From: Tilletiaria anomala UBC 951
Lineage: Eukaryota; Basidiomycota; Exobasidiomycetes; Georgefischeriales; Tilletiariaceae
Assembly (NCBI RefSeq): GCF_000711695.1
Contig: NW_013547012.1
Location: forward strand, 186,001 to 250,000
Direction: 5' to 3'
DNA length: 64,000 bases
The stretch's first letter is position 1. Every line of letters begins with the position of its first letter. This document shows positions 11,188 to 23,676 of this stretch, piece by piece. The notes under the pieces were generated by a model that was not told where the DNA came from, did no database searches, and saw nothing but the letters and a program-made list of their open reading frames with translations. Both the position numbers and the translations under genes were made by a program.

Positions 11188-12167
11188 GAATATCGAGTGG
11201 GACTGGCTGTATGTACAGTGCAGCCAGCCAGCAGATGTTTCGCCAAAATTCCTTGCTGAGGGCTTTGCAAAGCGCTGGGTGAAGTGGGAGTAGGCGTGGC
11301 CCTGCACAGTGCAATGCTGCAAACGTGGTTGGCTGCACTTCTATGGACGACCCAATGCTCAAAAAGTGTCAATCAATGCATGCCCTGCGGGCTTGCGCCC
11401 TTTTGTCCAGCGTATATGGGTACCTACTCGTATGTATATAAAAGTACCGCAGCGCGCATACAGAGTTGAGCAAGTCTGCAGCAAAGCTCTTTTGCCCAAT
11501 TCCCTCTAGCTTTTTCTCTCCCACCAAGTCTCAGCTCTGCTCTCTCATTGCGCGCTTGTTGTTGCGTTTGGGCTTGGAGTGCGGGGATATGTATGTACGG
11601 GTGTTGTTGAGTGCACGCACGCGAGCGAGCACGAGCGCGAGTCGCGAAACGGGCACGTGACCTGTTCTTATGAGAAGTTTGAGGTTGTATGTAGGGTTGC
11701 TGCAAGCAGAGTGGAGCCGTGGCTGGCCGGTGCGGGCTAGAAAAGCGGAACTAGACTGTGCCCGGCAGGGCAGAGAGTCGGGTCAAGACGGTCGTTGTGC
11801 GTCATCACCGGCCACTGGCGTGGAGCGTGTGCGGTTGGCAGTGGGCACTGCAGACCAGAGACCGAGTGGCTGGCCTGCTGTAACGGAGAAACGCGCTCTC
11901 TCGCCCGCCGCTCAGCAGCGTTGCAAGCGGAAGAGATGGGTAGATGGGCGAAACACGGAACTAAAAGGGAGACGGCGAAACATCCATCCGACACACTGAC
12001 CACTTCTTTCTTTCCTCTGTTTGCTTGCTTTCCAAACCAGCAAGGATAATACTCCATCAACACACCCTCGACCATCATCACTGCTGCTGCTGCATCCATC
12101 TATCCCAAGGGAGCCCAAGAGCAGGCAAACTGCAGCCTCCCATCCTCCCCATTGCCGAGTCGCCGCC
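11188..12167. promoter_or_regulatory. Divergent region between Aurora kinase and KGD1
   Basis: 980 bp without a supported gene. A TATATAAAAG word on the + strand at about 11434-11443 is the best TATA-like element, but it lies about 720 bp before the KGD1 ATG, so it would need a long leader. The last 150 bp before KGD1 are C/A-rich (CATCCATC, CATCATCACTGCTG). Confidence 0.45.
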
Positions 12168-15100
12168 ATGCTGAGGAGCTACTCGCGCTCGGCCCGGCCC
12201 CAGCGTCTCCTCGCCTCGGCGCCACGGAGAGCGCTCGCCATCGCCGCCGTTCAATCTTCACTCGCATCAAGAGGAAATGCTTCCGCAACACCATTATTAT
12301 CATTATCGTCATCATCGTCATCATCATCACCATCATCGTCATCATGGGCTTCATCGCCTAATGCACCCCTGCTGCGCGCACTGCACGCGTCGGCAGCACG
12401 CTCACAAGCTTCGTCGGCACCCCAAAAAGTCTCGCCACCGTCGGGAAACGACAAGTTCCTCGAGACAAACAACGCTTACTATGTCGAGGAGATGCACCGC
12501 CTGTGGCAGCAGGACCCTTCCAGCGTGCACGCCAGCTGGGATGTCTACTTTTCGGGTATCAAGAACGGCTTGCCAAGTCAGCACGCGTTCAGGCCGCCGC
12601 CGACGCTTATGCTGCTCCCCATGGAGGCACCCCCCGTCGACCTGTCCGGCGTCGCTTCTTCCAACTCGAACGTCGACGATCTCTTGAAGGTGAGTTGGAG
12701 TCGGCCTTCGGACCATGCCTTTGCGGCAACACCTTCACCGCCCATGCATGCAGCCTTCCAAGTTCCGTGTACATGCGCTACTCCCCTGACTGCCCTCGCA
12801 GGCAAGCCATCTAGCAATTTCTTTGTAGAGCACCGTCGGGCTGACACGTGCACTTCACTGTCTTATTTGCAGCTTCAACTCCTTGTGCGTGCATACCAGG
12901 TTCGCGGCCACCGCATCGCCAACCTCGACCCTCTCGGCATCACTAACGCCCCCTACGTACCAGAGGAGCTGACCATCGAGCACTATGGCTGGAGCGAGTC
13001 TGATCTCAACCGAAAATTGCGCCTTGGTCCCGGTCTACTGCCCAACTTCCAGCAGGCCGGAATCAAGGAGATGACTATCGGCGAGGTCGTTGACACGTGC
13101 AAGAAGATGTACTGCGGCCACGTCGGTATCCAGTACGTACACATCCCCGATCGCTCGCAGTGCGACTGGTTGCGCGAGCGCATCGAGACGCCCGTGCCGT
13201 ACAAGTACACGACCGAGCAGAAGAGAAGCATCCTCGACCGCCTCATCTGGTCCGACTCGTTCGAGCGCTTCATTGCCAGCAAGTACCCTAATGAGAAGCG
13301 CTTCGGCCTCGAAGGCGGCGAGAGCTTGATCCCCGGTGTCAAGGCGCTGATCGACCGGATCGTCGACAATGGCGCATCTAGCATCACCATTGGCATGCCC
13401 CATCGCGGACGTCTCAATGTTCTTGCCAACGTCATCCGGAGGCCGATCGAGGGTATCCTCAACCAATTCATGGGTAAGGACGACGGCTCAGAGGGCGGTG
13501 GAGACGTCAAGTACCACCTGGGTGCCAACTACGTGCGCCCCACACCTTCCGGCAAGAAGGTCGCGTTGTCGCTTGTTGCCAATCCGTCCCATCTTGAGGC
13601 GGAGGACCCGGTGGTGCTTGGCAAGACGCGTGCGCTGCAGGACTTTGCGGGCGACAAGGACCACGTCACATCCGTCGCGCTGCTGATGCACGGTGACGCC
13701 GCGTTCGCGGGTCAGGGCGTCGTGTACGAGACGATGGGCATGTACAAACTGCCCAATTACGCGACCGGGGGCACGATCCACATTGTCGTCAACAACCAGA
13801 TCGGCTTCACCACCGACCCGCGCTTCTCGCGCTCGACGCCGTACCCCTCGGACATTGCCAAGTCGATCGACGCGCCCATCTTCCACGTCAACGCCGACGA
13901 CCCCGAGGCGGTCACGTGGGTGTGTCAGCTGGCCGCCGACTGGCGCAACCAATTCAAGAAGGACGTCGTGATCGACCTCGTCTGCTACCGCCGCCACGGG
14001 CACAACGAGACGGACCAGCCGGCGTTCACGCAGCCGCGGATGTACAAGGCCATCGCCAAGAAGGAGACGGCGGTGACACAGTACGGTCGTAAGCTCGTCG
14101 AAGAGGGTACATTTACGCAGAAGGATATCGATGAGCACCAGAGGTGGGTGTGGAGCCTGCTCGAGGAGGCCGCCGAGAAGAGCAAGGACTACAGCCCCGG
14201 CGAGCGCGAGTGGCTCTCCTCCGCCTGGGACGGCTTCCCGTCGCCCAAGGAGCTCAAGGAGATGATCATCGACCACAAGGAGACGGGCGTTGAGGTCGGC
14301 ACGCTCAAGCACATCGGCGAGACCATCTCGAGCTACCCCAAGGGCTTCAGCGTGCACCGCAACCTCGCCCGGATCCTCAAGACCAGGGGCTCCACCGTCG
14401 ACACGGGCGAGGGCATCGACATGAGCACCGGCGAGGCGCTTGCGTTCGGCTCGCTTGCCATGGAGGGCTACTACGTCCGCGTGTCCGGACAGGACGTCGA
14501 GCGCGGCACCTTCTCGCAGCGCCACGCCGTCCTGCATGACCAGGAGAACGAGACGACCTACACGCCGCTGCAGCACCTCAGCAAGGACCAGGCACCGTTC
14601 GTCGTGTGCAACTCGTCGCTCTCCGAGTTTGGCTGCCTCGGCTTCGAGCTTGGCTTCTCGCTCGTCGACCCCAAGAACCTGACCGTGTGGGAGGCTCAGT
14701 TCGGCGACTTTGCCAACAATGCGCAATGCATCATCGACCAGTTCATCGCGTCCGGCGAGCGGAAATGGCTGCAGCGCACCGGCCTCGTTGTCAACCTGCC
14801 GCACGGCTACGACGGCCAGGGCCCCGAGCACTCGTCGGCGCGCATCGAGCGTTTCCTACAGCTCTGCGACGACCACCCGTTCGTGTTCCCGTCGGAGGAG
14901 AAGATGAACAGGCAGCACCAGGACTGCAACATGGCCGTCATTTACTGCACCACTCCCGCCAACGTCTTCCACGCGCTCAGGAGGCAGGTCCACCGCGACT
15001 TCCGCAAGCCTTTGATCAGCTTCTTCAGCAAGAGCCTCCTGCGGCACCCTGAGGCCCGGAGCAAGCTCCAGGACTTCCTCCCCGGCTCGGGCGGCTTCCA

Positions 15101-15684
15101 GAAGTACATCCCCGAAGCGCACGCTGAGGAGGGCAAGGACGAGTTGTTGCCCGCCGACCAGATCAAGAGGCACATTATCTGCTCGGGCCAGGTCTACTTT
15201 GCGCTTCTCAACTACAGGCGCGAGAAAGGCATCAAGGACGTCGCCATCTCCCGTCTCGAGCAGATCAGCCCCTTCCCGTACGACCTTATCACTCCGCATC
15301 TCGACAAGTACCGCAATGCCGACCTCATGTGGGCCCAGGAGGAGCCACTCAACAACGGCCCATGGGCCTATGTTCAGGTGAGTTGCAAGGAACTGAGCAA
15401 TGAGGTGCTCAATGCCAGCGCTCGTCCCTTCCCGCATCTTCCACACTTTGCAACATGACTTATTGACCTGCATCTTGCCCGCGTCTTGGCAGCCACGTCT
15501 CCGCACCGCATGCCGCCACACTGAGCACCACAAGCAGCGTCTGACCGTCGTTGCAAGCAGGCCGCCATCGAGCTCGGTCGCGACGGGTAACAAGAAGGCG
15601 CACCAACAGGAGGTGGAGAACCTGCTGCGCGACTCGTTTGACCTCAGCCTCAAGGCGTCCAGTGCCGATGAGCTGCAAGTGTAA
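12168..15684 (+). CDS. KGD1: 2-oxoglutarate dehydrogenase E1 component, mitochondrial
   Basis: Exons 12168-12689, 12873-15377 and 15493-15684 give 1072 residues. This thiamine-diphosphate enzyme decarboxylates 2-oxoglutarate in the TCA cycle. The start has a strong context (GCCGCCATGC) and begins an Arg/Ser-rich mitochondrial presequence. Then come the E1 N-terminal motif [36 protein letters not shown], the ThDP region ([38 protein letters not shown]), the C-terminal [17 protein letters not shown] and the family ending [13 protein letters not shown]. The first intron (183 nt) is a multiple of three with no stop, so unspliced RNA stays open for 61 extra codons. Splicing there gives the conserved join [13 protein letters not shown]. 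Confidence 0.96.
12292..12346 (+). repeat. TCA/TCG trinucleotide repeat encoding poly-serine
   Basis: Microsatellite of ATT/ATC/GTC-type units read in frame as a serine run inside the KGD1 presequence, just before the mature enzyme. Such a tract is likely to vary in length. Confidence 0.8.
12690..12872 (+). other. In-frame first intron of KGD1
   Basis: GTGAGT donor, TTGCAG acceptor, 183 nt, no in-frame stop. The encoded 61 residues are Pro/Ser/Thr/Cys-rich and unlike any E1 enzyme, which argues that it is normally removed. Confidence 0.8.
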
Positions 15685-16143
15685 CAAGGTACATAGCAAT
15701 CGCGTGGGCAAAGGAGATACGCAGGCGGCCCTTGCGGTGCCGCAGAGCTGCTTGCCGACCTCCATGACTATATGTCCGTAGATGGGACGGAAAAGAGCCA
15801 GATGGTGGAAGATCCGTTTCCTCCTTTTGTATTCAATTTGCAAATACAAGATTCAGTCCGAAGATAATGGAATGCGGCGCAAAATCATTTGTTTTGGTTT
15901 CAGAGGCACCATGCATCGGCTGAAACATGAGCTCGGCCACCTTCATCACCATTGCCACATCGGGCGGTGTCGGTTGATGATCATGCGGAACGCTTTACGA
16001 TGATCGTACATGTGATGAACCGCGACGGCGTGACGCCTCAAGGACCCATATTTAAAAGTATTGCTTTGCTATTGATGAACTTCACGAATATGCCCGGGAA
16101 AAGTGATCAAATGTGAGGAAACGCGTGAAGTGTCCTTGAGCGA
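15685..16143. other. Intergenic downstream of KGD1
   Basis: About 460 bp, AT-rich around 15820-15900. It holds the KGD1 3' end and nothing else I can support. Confidence 0.5.
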
Positions 16144-16680
16144 TCAGCGGCTGTCCAATTTGTAGAAGCCCTACGACTCGGTGATGTAGCTTGGGCCGTT
16201 CTACCCGCCGTAGTTGTCGAAAGAGTCGTCGCCAAGGCACTTGGAGACGAGTGCGCACGTGAGCTCGCCCAGCTGGTACTTTTGCTGGGCGGGCGGAAGG
16301 AGGCAGGTCTCTAGGTATCTCGCCAGCTGGGTGTTGATCCTGGTACACGTTGGCGAAGACGCAGCCCTCCGTGTCGTCGCAGGCTTGCATGCATTGGTCG
16401 AAACTCGAAACGAGCTAGTGCGCATGGGTGCATACGTGCACATAGCTTCAGCACTCTTTACGGACACTGTAACTGGTGTACAGGTAGTGATATCTCATCG
16501 TATAGACCAGGTACGAAGGGTGAGAAGCGATGGCGCCTACGGTTTCACCCTGGTAGACGCCGAGTTGGCGACCATCTGGAAGTTTGCCTGCGTCTGCAGG
16601 AATCCATCCTGGCTGACGGGTGCAGTAGTAGCAGCTGCTGCCAGCGTGGTGAATGCGGCAAGCGTATTGAGCTGCATCAT
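16144..16680 (-). pseudogene. Decayed apple/PAN-like cysteine-rich secreted protein gene
   Basis: The frame opens at ATG 16680 with a signal peptide (MMQLNTLAAFTTLAAAATTA), then DGFLQTQANFQMVANSAS. After a probable intron ending TAG|CTC comes LVSSFDQCMQACDDTEGC followed by VFANVYQD. This is the hallmark block of a large fungal secreted family (pattern YxLxSSYDxxxCAxxCDxxxGCxxFNIYxERD). A second block, YQLGELTCALVSKCLGD, lies in another frame, and the usual tail is cut by TAG at 16201-16203 and again after ITES (GFYKLDSR follows to the TGA at 16144-16146). I see one clear frame change between VYQD and INTQLARYLETC, a likely one near ANSAS, and two stops. It is probably a dead copy; unrecognised introns could explain the frame changes but not both stops. 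The function of the family is unknown. Confidence 0.65.
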
Positions 16681-18456
16681 CGCCAGGGAGACTCGAGTTT
16701 CTTTTGGTCTTGCGTACGAACAAAAAGCAGCACGGTTGCCAATGGTCACGGTCAAGAATGCAGCATCAAAAATTCAACAGTTGATGGTCTATGGAAGGGT
16801 AATGAGGCCCGAGTTCCGCATGGGTGCATGCTTGCGAGGCATGCGGCCCTTACCCATTCCTTGCCCTGTCCCTCGGAGACCACGAATGAACGAATCAGCA
16901 GCAGTCAGCGCATCAGCGAACGGGATCGCCGCGCAGACAAAAGCATATAAAATGGGGAGAGGCTTCAGAGTCTCCGCCTCAGGGTCGCTCTTCCTGGCTG
17001 TCTTCCTACCGTCTCGTTCTTTGATCTGTACCTCGAAGTATTCGTTTGCAAAAAGCAAAGTCGAACGAAATTCGAACAGGTTCTCGAACTCTAGGAAGAG
17101 TGCAGCAGGTGAGACCTGGCGGAACTCTTTTTTTCCTGGTGCACGGAAGCGGTGGCCAGAGAAGCCAGGGTCGCCTTGGACATGGGCACTGGAGAGGGAG
17201 AGAGGTGTTTGTTGTGCCATGTGCGATGTAAACAAGCCGAAGCGCGATGAAGCGATAACGTCTGCTGGAGTTCACGACTGTCTCGGACAATGTGCCTGTC
17301 CCAAAGATTCGCCTCTGCTTCAGCAGGCTTCGACCAGCAGCGCTCAGCGGTTAGATCTCCGAGATCAGTTCGAGACCCTGTCGAGATATATATGCGAAAC
17401 TGGGAGGTGCAGGGGAGCCATGCTCACGCGCTGCAAGGGATCGAGGTGCGTGCGGCCCGTGCGCCGACAGCTCCAACCTGCATAGGGCTCGCATACCCAG
17501 CTGCATTCTCTTGAGAACATCTGCCAGGTATTAAGCCCTGCAGACCCGACATAAGGCCTTGTTCTCCGTGCTGGTGGATGAGGTGATGTGAGGAGTACCA
17601 CGTTCTCTCTCCTCAGGCCAAGCGGAGTTCACGCATTTTCTATGCGCCCTGCCCTGGTGCTTGATCTCACAGTGGGGAACATGGATGCACTGCGGGCACA
17701 TGAGCCCACAGTCATACGTGCGTCTCTCTCTGTTTGGCTGGTCCTTCCAGACATTGAATTGAATGCTGCCAAAAACAGCCCTTTCATCTCCAAATGCTTC
17801 AAGGTCCAGTCCATCCGTATGCAACGCAGCATGTCCTTTTGGACATTGTTTTAACGTTCAGCGCGAAGCGCGTTCGCCACTTAGTGGTTCAGCATTCCGC
17901 GTCCACGCTTCATGCTTCGTGCTTCAAGCGTGGTGCCTGATGCTGACATTCGTGATGAATAGAGTGAGGGACACCTCAACGGCCACATTTGCCTCATTCT
18001 TTGTTTTCTTGCCCTTGGAAACGAATGCGCGACTCGCCTCTTGAATCTTGGTCTCTTCTTTTTACTATAATCTGACAACAAGTAAATTGGGCGCGCTGCC
18101 GCCTCTGCCATCTCACGGCCACCAATGACTCCCGACCGAAAGCATCGCCGCCAGGAAACAGACTCTGTCTCAAGTTAGGCAGCGTTGACTTCTTCATAGG
18201 TATGGAATGCGATGGAGCAATCGGCAGGGGCAGGATGTGAATTGTGAGCATAGTACATATACATGTGAAATACAATTGACTGCACAAAACAACGCAAAGG
18301 TGTACGGAGACGCGATATATGCATAGTGCGGACAAAGAACTGCAAGCGATCCGAGTTTTTTTTTGCTTGAGAATTAACAGAGCCTGAACGAAGGCGGTGG
18401 GTGGGTGCAACGAGCAGAGGGTGAGGGTCGATCCATTGGAAAGCGCATGAACCCTT
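16681..18456. other. Intergenic stretch with no supported gene
   Basis: About 1.8 kb. ORFs occur on both strands but show no domains, signal peptides or conserved blocks. A CATATAAAATGGG element sits at about 16943-16955 (+). The segment is probably the old promoter side of the decayed secreted gene plus the 3' flank of the K+ channel. Confidence 0.4.
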
Positions 18457-21400
18457 TCAAGCGACGAATTCTGAGGTTTCTTCCGCCTGGGGAGTTCGGA
18501 CATTTGGATCTGATGTAGGGGTCGATGGACTCGATGCAGAGCCTGCTGCACTGTCTGCCATCTTTGCCTGCAGGTCGGAAATCTCTTGCTGCTGTCGAGA
18601 AAGCGTGTCTGTCATTACATGTGCATTCTTGACGACTAGCGTCAGTTGTTCTTCGAGCTGATGCATCGTCAGCAGCTGCTGCGCCGCCTGAATGGAAGTC
18701 GGGTCGCCGATCGACTCGGCCACGAGGACACATTCATGCAGTTGTTCTCTGCTGTATTGCACGCGCCTCTCCGGCACAAAGTCATGCCAATTTGGAAGCT
18801 TGGACAGTGCTGCTTGCAGCGAATGGCGCTGTTCCAGCATGAAACGAGAAGCATGTTCATGCAAAGCCATGCCAGCGCGAGCGAGCCCGAGAGCCAGACC
18901 TTCCAGCTCATGGTCGGGTACATTCTCGTGGCCGGCATGAAGTCGCTGTTCAGCCAAATGTTCGTCTAGCCTTTGATGCAAAGCAGGGGCGGAGTGCTGT
19001 GCTGATATCAAGGTGTTGCGACTTTCTAAAGCTTTAGGCGACTTTTCGATATCGGCCGAGGCATGCGCAGTGGTCGAGGTCGTTGGAGTCATCGGCGCGC
19101 GCCCTGAACCTGTCATGGGGGAGTGTTGCCTGGACATTGCAAGCTTATGCAGCCTCTGCCGTTGGCGGCTTTTTGTCACTGCTTGCCGCTTCGAACCCTT
19201 CATGATGGTTTTGTGATACATTGACCCCCAGGCGTCTCCAATGATTGCGAATACGACGGTCAGGATACCGATGCCGAAGAGCATCCAGATGATGAAGAAG
19301 GCTCTGCGGAAGGGAGCATTTGAAAATTTAGACGGTTCAGCAAGCACATCCGATGGAGTTGGAATTTTATTTAATCAGCCGGAAGGTACGTATGGCAACA
19401 CCCGCTTGTATGCGGACCTGCACTCACCTCCCAGGCGGTGAGCGCGCAGTAAAATCGCCATAGCCGATTGTCATCATCGTCACCCAGCAGAAGTAAAACG
19501 CAGTGAAATAGTCAAAGCCTTCAGTGAACATAAAGACGAGAGCTCCAATGGTCCAGAACAAGAAGAACAGCGAAGCAGCTACAGAGAGCTTCGCATAGAA
19601 CTGTCATGTGCAAAGCGCACGAGTTAAATTCAGACGGTCTAAGTCGAGGTCCAGTATAGAAGCAGGCCTCACCTCGGTGCGCTCTGTCTCGATAATCTTT
19701 GCCTTGTAAGCTTTCCAATTTGCTTCAAGCTCTTCGCGCTGCTTCTTCAGCTCCTTTTCCATCTCGTCAAGCTCTGCTTCAGCAAAACCATCGTGCGAAT
19801 GCATTTCTTTGTCCTCTTCTCGCGCTGGTTCTGTGTCCCCAGCCTTATCCTCTTCGTTGGAGTCCACGCCATCTACGGATGTGTCTACCTCGGCAAGGGG
19901 AGTATTTTCGGTCGCGACTAGCGTCATGGACTGTGTCGAGTTGGCAAAAGCTCTTGGTGCTTGCTCGGCTTCGGTGTGTAGCACCTGAAAGTTTACTTGT
20001 GCTTCCGTTGTCCCCTCTGCCGCCTTGTCCGCGCTGGGGCCTTCGGCCGATGCCTTCTTCGCTGATGACGACGACGAGGTGCCTCTTACATCTTTCTCGT
20101 CGGCCGAGCTTGATTTAGAAGGCGTAGTAGCTTTTGTCGACTTGTGAGCCTCGTGGCCAGGCCTCGGATCAGATCTTTCCGAGGTATGTGTCTGTTTGTC
20201 AACTGTCTGATACTGTTTGTCCTGCTCTTCGACGAATCTCCTGGTGAAGAAAGGCGAAGACAGTAGGGTCATGGTTTTCTTTCGTAGCGACGCTGGGCTC
20301 CCTCTGAATGAAAATCCTGGCGTTACTCGGCTTTTCCCAGTGCTATCCTGATTCTCTCCGCCGCCTATGCCCCCCGAACTCGAGATAGGCTTGGCGCCTC
20401 GTCCTCGATATAACCAGCGTAATGTCTTGTTCTGCCGTCTATTGTCTTTGCGTGCTCGTTGCTTGTCTTCGTATCGTCTCCGGAACTCTGTTCTGCGTTT
20501 CTTGTACGTCTTCTCAAAGGACTCCAGAATGGTTTGCCGCGCAGTGGCGATGACGAGTGCGACAAGTACGATCCCGACAGGGGCATAGAAAAAGAGGATG
20601 ATCTTTGAGGCCAGGGTTGCGGGCAACATATCACCAAAGCCAACACTAGTGATCGTGCACAAGACGAAGTAAAGAGAATTCTCGAAGCGGTCTCCGAGAA
20701 TGAGCGCGTAAAGCAGGCTGCCGAGTGAGAGGTAGACCAGGAAGACCATCGCCATGATCACCTGTCCGGAAGAGATGGTGGTGCGCAGTGCGCACGAGAA
20801 AAAGTCAGATCGCAAATGGAAGGCAAGGAATCGACCGAACAGACCCACAAGTTCTTTCTGCTTTTGCGTCAGGCCAGATCCCGCATTGCCGAAGTTCTTC
20901 GTTGAGATGAAATCGATGATCAGGGTGACATTCACCATGATGGAGGCCACAGTCGAGCCAAGTGTCATATAAAAGCTCTCGCTATAGGTGAAGCCTTCCG
21001 AGTGATAAGAGTCGAGAGATCACATCAATCGAAGACCCATAACAGAATCCGCCAGAATACTCTTCGGCGTCGAGCGAGACGTTACGATCGAACCACTCAC
21101 CATCGCCAACAGCATGAATGACGCCGAAGATCGAGAGCGCCATGACATTAATGATATCGTGAAATGTGAGAAAGATAACCGCGACAACCGTCGAAAATCG
21201 AGGTCGCAAAAGCTCGAGAAAGCGCAGGATGATGAAGATGTTTGCAATGATGGCAGATCCCATGCTAATCGCCAGCCCGACATCAAGAAGCGCCGGGTTG
21301 TCTTGATACACTACGCTTATGCCAGGTGTGGGCGTGCGGACGTACCATTTCGACGTGAGGCCAGGCACCCTGAGCGCAACCAGGAAGTCAAACGTTAGTA

Positions 21401-22658
21401 CGGTGTCAACTAAGGCGCATATAGCCTGCGGAAAAACTCACTCAAGCATGATCGCAAATGGGGCCATGACTCCAGAAAAGATGGGCGTCTTTCGGTATAT
21501 TCTGAGCGCGAACTCTTCTATTTCCTCCAATCTTCCTTCGGCAGTTACGGCGCGGCCTTCTTCACCGCCCGGCCCGTGCTCGCTGCCTTTCTCGCCGATG
21601 GTGCTGGTAGCACCCACAGCAGCAATCTTTGCTGCATGGGCGACCTGCCTCTCATCCTCCTCGTGCAAACGCCTGCGCCTCTCCCGGAGTCGCTCGAGGA
21701 ATCCAATATGAAGGTGGAACTTCCCAGTTCCGACACCTGCACCGTCTTCGTCCATGGTCGATTCGCCGTCCGTGTCTGTGGAAAACGGGCTAACCGGGTC
21801 GGCATGACTAGGCCAAGCGGATAGCGTGCCCCTGCCACTGCCACGCGGCCGGTAGCGTGAAGAGGATGAAATGCCTGCTGACGAAAGGTTGGCATGGAGG
21901 GTTCGTGCGTTGTACGGTGTGTGCAGCGCGTCATCGTCATCACGGCCATTGTACGCGCGTGCATGATCATCATGGTGACTATGGCCCATGGAACCGCGCA
22001 ACCGACTGGGAGTAGGTTTGGCATCCTTGAAACTGATCGTACGTGTTATTGACAGAGGATTCGAGCACTGAGCTTCTCCAAATGCAGTCGAACGTTGACT
22101 GGATGGGTGGAATGCAAAGTCTCTCGTCTTAAGCTTCGGTAGCTGGAAGTTGGACGAGCGCCGACGGGCACCAAGTGTAGGCGGTGAGCTTGGAGCCTCT
22201 GCTGCAGGAGGAGACAACGATGTCACCATGAGCGTAGGGGCGGAGGGGCGAACATCAGCGTCTCGGCGTTCGCTCGAGCTGGACCGTACATCCAGCTTGG
22301 ATGTTGGTCGGGAGCTAGAGGACGCGTGCTCTAGCCCATGGTCCTGGTCTGAATCCAGAGTGGATCGACGCCTACGATCTTCATGGTGTTGCTCTCCCCT
22401 CCTCGTGCCAGCTTGCAAAGTTGTTCGCCCGGCGGGGATCGATGACGTAGAATTAGCAGCCGATAAGGATGACGAAGATACCGCTCCCAGCCGTTTCTCG
22501 CGGGCTAATCGTTCCCTAAATGCGCTAATCTGCTGCAACTTCTGTTCGAGGTCTGCATCGACCGGCTTCTGATTCCAAGCAGCACGGTCCTTCCGGAGCT
22601 CCTCCTCGTCGCTACCGGAGCTGTTCCGCGGTGCAAAAAATGTTCCGGGGAGGACCAT
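18457..22658 (-). CDS. TOK-type outward-rectifier K+ channel (two pore loops, eight membrane helices)
   Basis: Exons 22658-21442, 21369-21101, 20994-19673, 19600-19428 and 19303-18457 give 1275 residues. TOK channels are fungal plasma-membrane K+ channels with eight helices and two pores per subunit. Pore 1 has the filter TSVGFGD (611-617) and pore 2 TIGYGD (980-985). Helices include VVAVIFLTFHDIINVMAL, VIMAMVFLVYLSLGSLLYAL and WMLFGIGILTVVFAIIGDAW. It is nearly twice the length of yeast Tok1 (691), because of a charged N-terminus of about 400 residues, a polar, acidic linker of about 290 between helices 6 and 7, and a C-terminal tail with coiled-coil character. The start is ATG 22658 (AACATGG); the frame continues upstream without another ATG. 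Confidence 0.92.
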
Positions 22659-23676
22659 GTTGACGAGGGCAGGATGTATGGAAGTCACCAAGTGCTGCCG
22701 GCTGTGATGCTGCGCGTAGGGTCTCGACTATGAAGCGATCAAAGCAATTGTTGCTCAGGGAAGAGCGGCGCACTCGTTTGGTCGCTTCGGGATTGGTACC
22801 AGGGGGACATAGCATACAACTCAGGAGTGCTTGACGTTCACCTAGGGCGTCAATGTCATAAAATCCGCTTGGCCAAGGCGTGGCATCTCCAATTTCATCA
22901 ATAACCCCCATCACTTCAGGCCAATGGGAGGCACTCACTTATCACATAGATCTGGATGCAGTTCAAAGATCGTAAAGCGGAGTGTGATGCGGAAAGAACC
23001 CAAATGAGATAAATGGTAGATGTATGCCTGCCTTGCTGCCGCTAATTGCGCCCCCTCCTCAAGTGGCGCGGCTCGAGGGGCCTGCTCTGTGCCAAAATGT
23101 AAGTAGTGTGCACTCCGCATTCTTAAACACCGTGGTGGAATGTGGCTCCCCGGAACGCAGTGGCCCAAATTTGTAATTTCGCAGGCACACACACAAGGGG
23201 CTTATTGGCGCTTGCCACCGTTTCACCAGCCAGCTAGCACGCTGCATGCCTTCGTTCTATGCTAAAATCTATACCCTACATCTTTTCTAGTCCAGCATCG
23301 GCGAGTTTACGAAAGATGCCGTTGCGATATTCTCATATTTACAAAGAGTCACACGGCTGACAATGGAAATTGCGAAGCGCCACCTGAGAGCAACCGCGTC
23401 ATCTGCGCAGGAGGTATCGGTGGAAGGCCCCGTCCAGATGCGAGTCATACTTTAATGTAACACTCTTCAGAGTGGCTTCTTGCATTCATAAGACCAGTGC
23501 ATGGACGCCACGCTCTACTCAGTCTTGTAAAGTATGCTCAACACGACGATTAGTTCGAAGGGACTTTGTGCTACCGTTCACAAACATGCTGACCTGTGTT
23601 CGGCAGTTACTGCGTGTGGAAGTAAAGTCTCTTCCGTAGGGGTACCGAGAGAGGCATTGCGTTGTATGTACTCCGA
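22659..23676. other. Upstream region of the K+ channel and 3' flank of the CCDC25-like gene
   Basis: About 1 kb. Open - strand stretches (22935-23192 and 22690-22930) flank a good donor (GATAA|GTGAGT at about 22937) and might be upstream exons, but the peptides match nothing I know. No gene is called. Confidence 0.4.

Noticed and set aside
11434-11443. TATATAAAAG as the KGD1 TATA box
   Set aside because: About 720 bp from the start codon; kept only as a remark in the intergenic entry.
13488-14831. 447-codon - strand ORF opposite KGD1
   Set aside because: Antisense to highly conserved E1 coding sequence; no independent evidence.
17355-17375. tRNA B-box-like word GTTCGAGACC
   Set aside because: No matching A box or foldable acceptor and anticodon stems nearby.
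16214-17485. 423-codon + strand ORF
   Set aside because: Overlaps the decayed secreted gene antisense; no domain, signal or conserved block.
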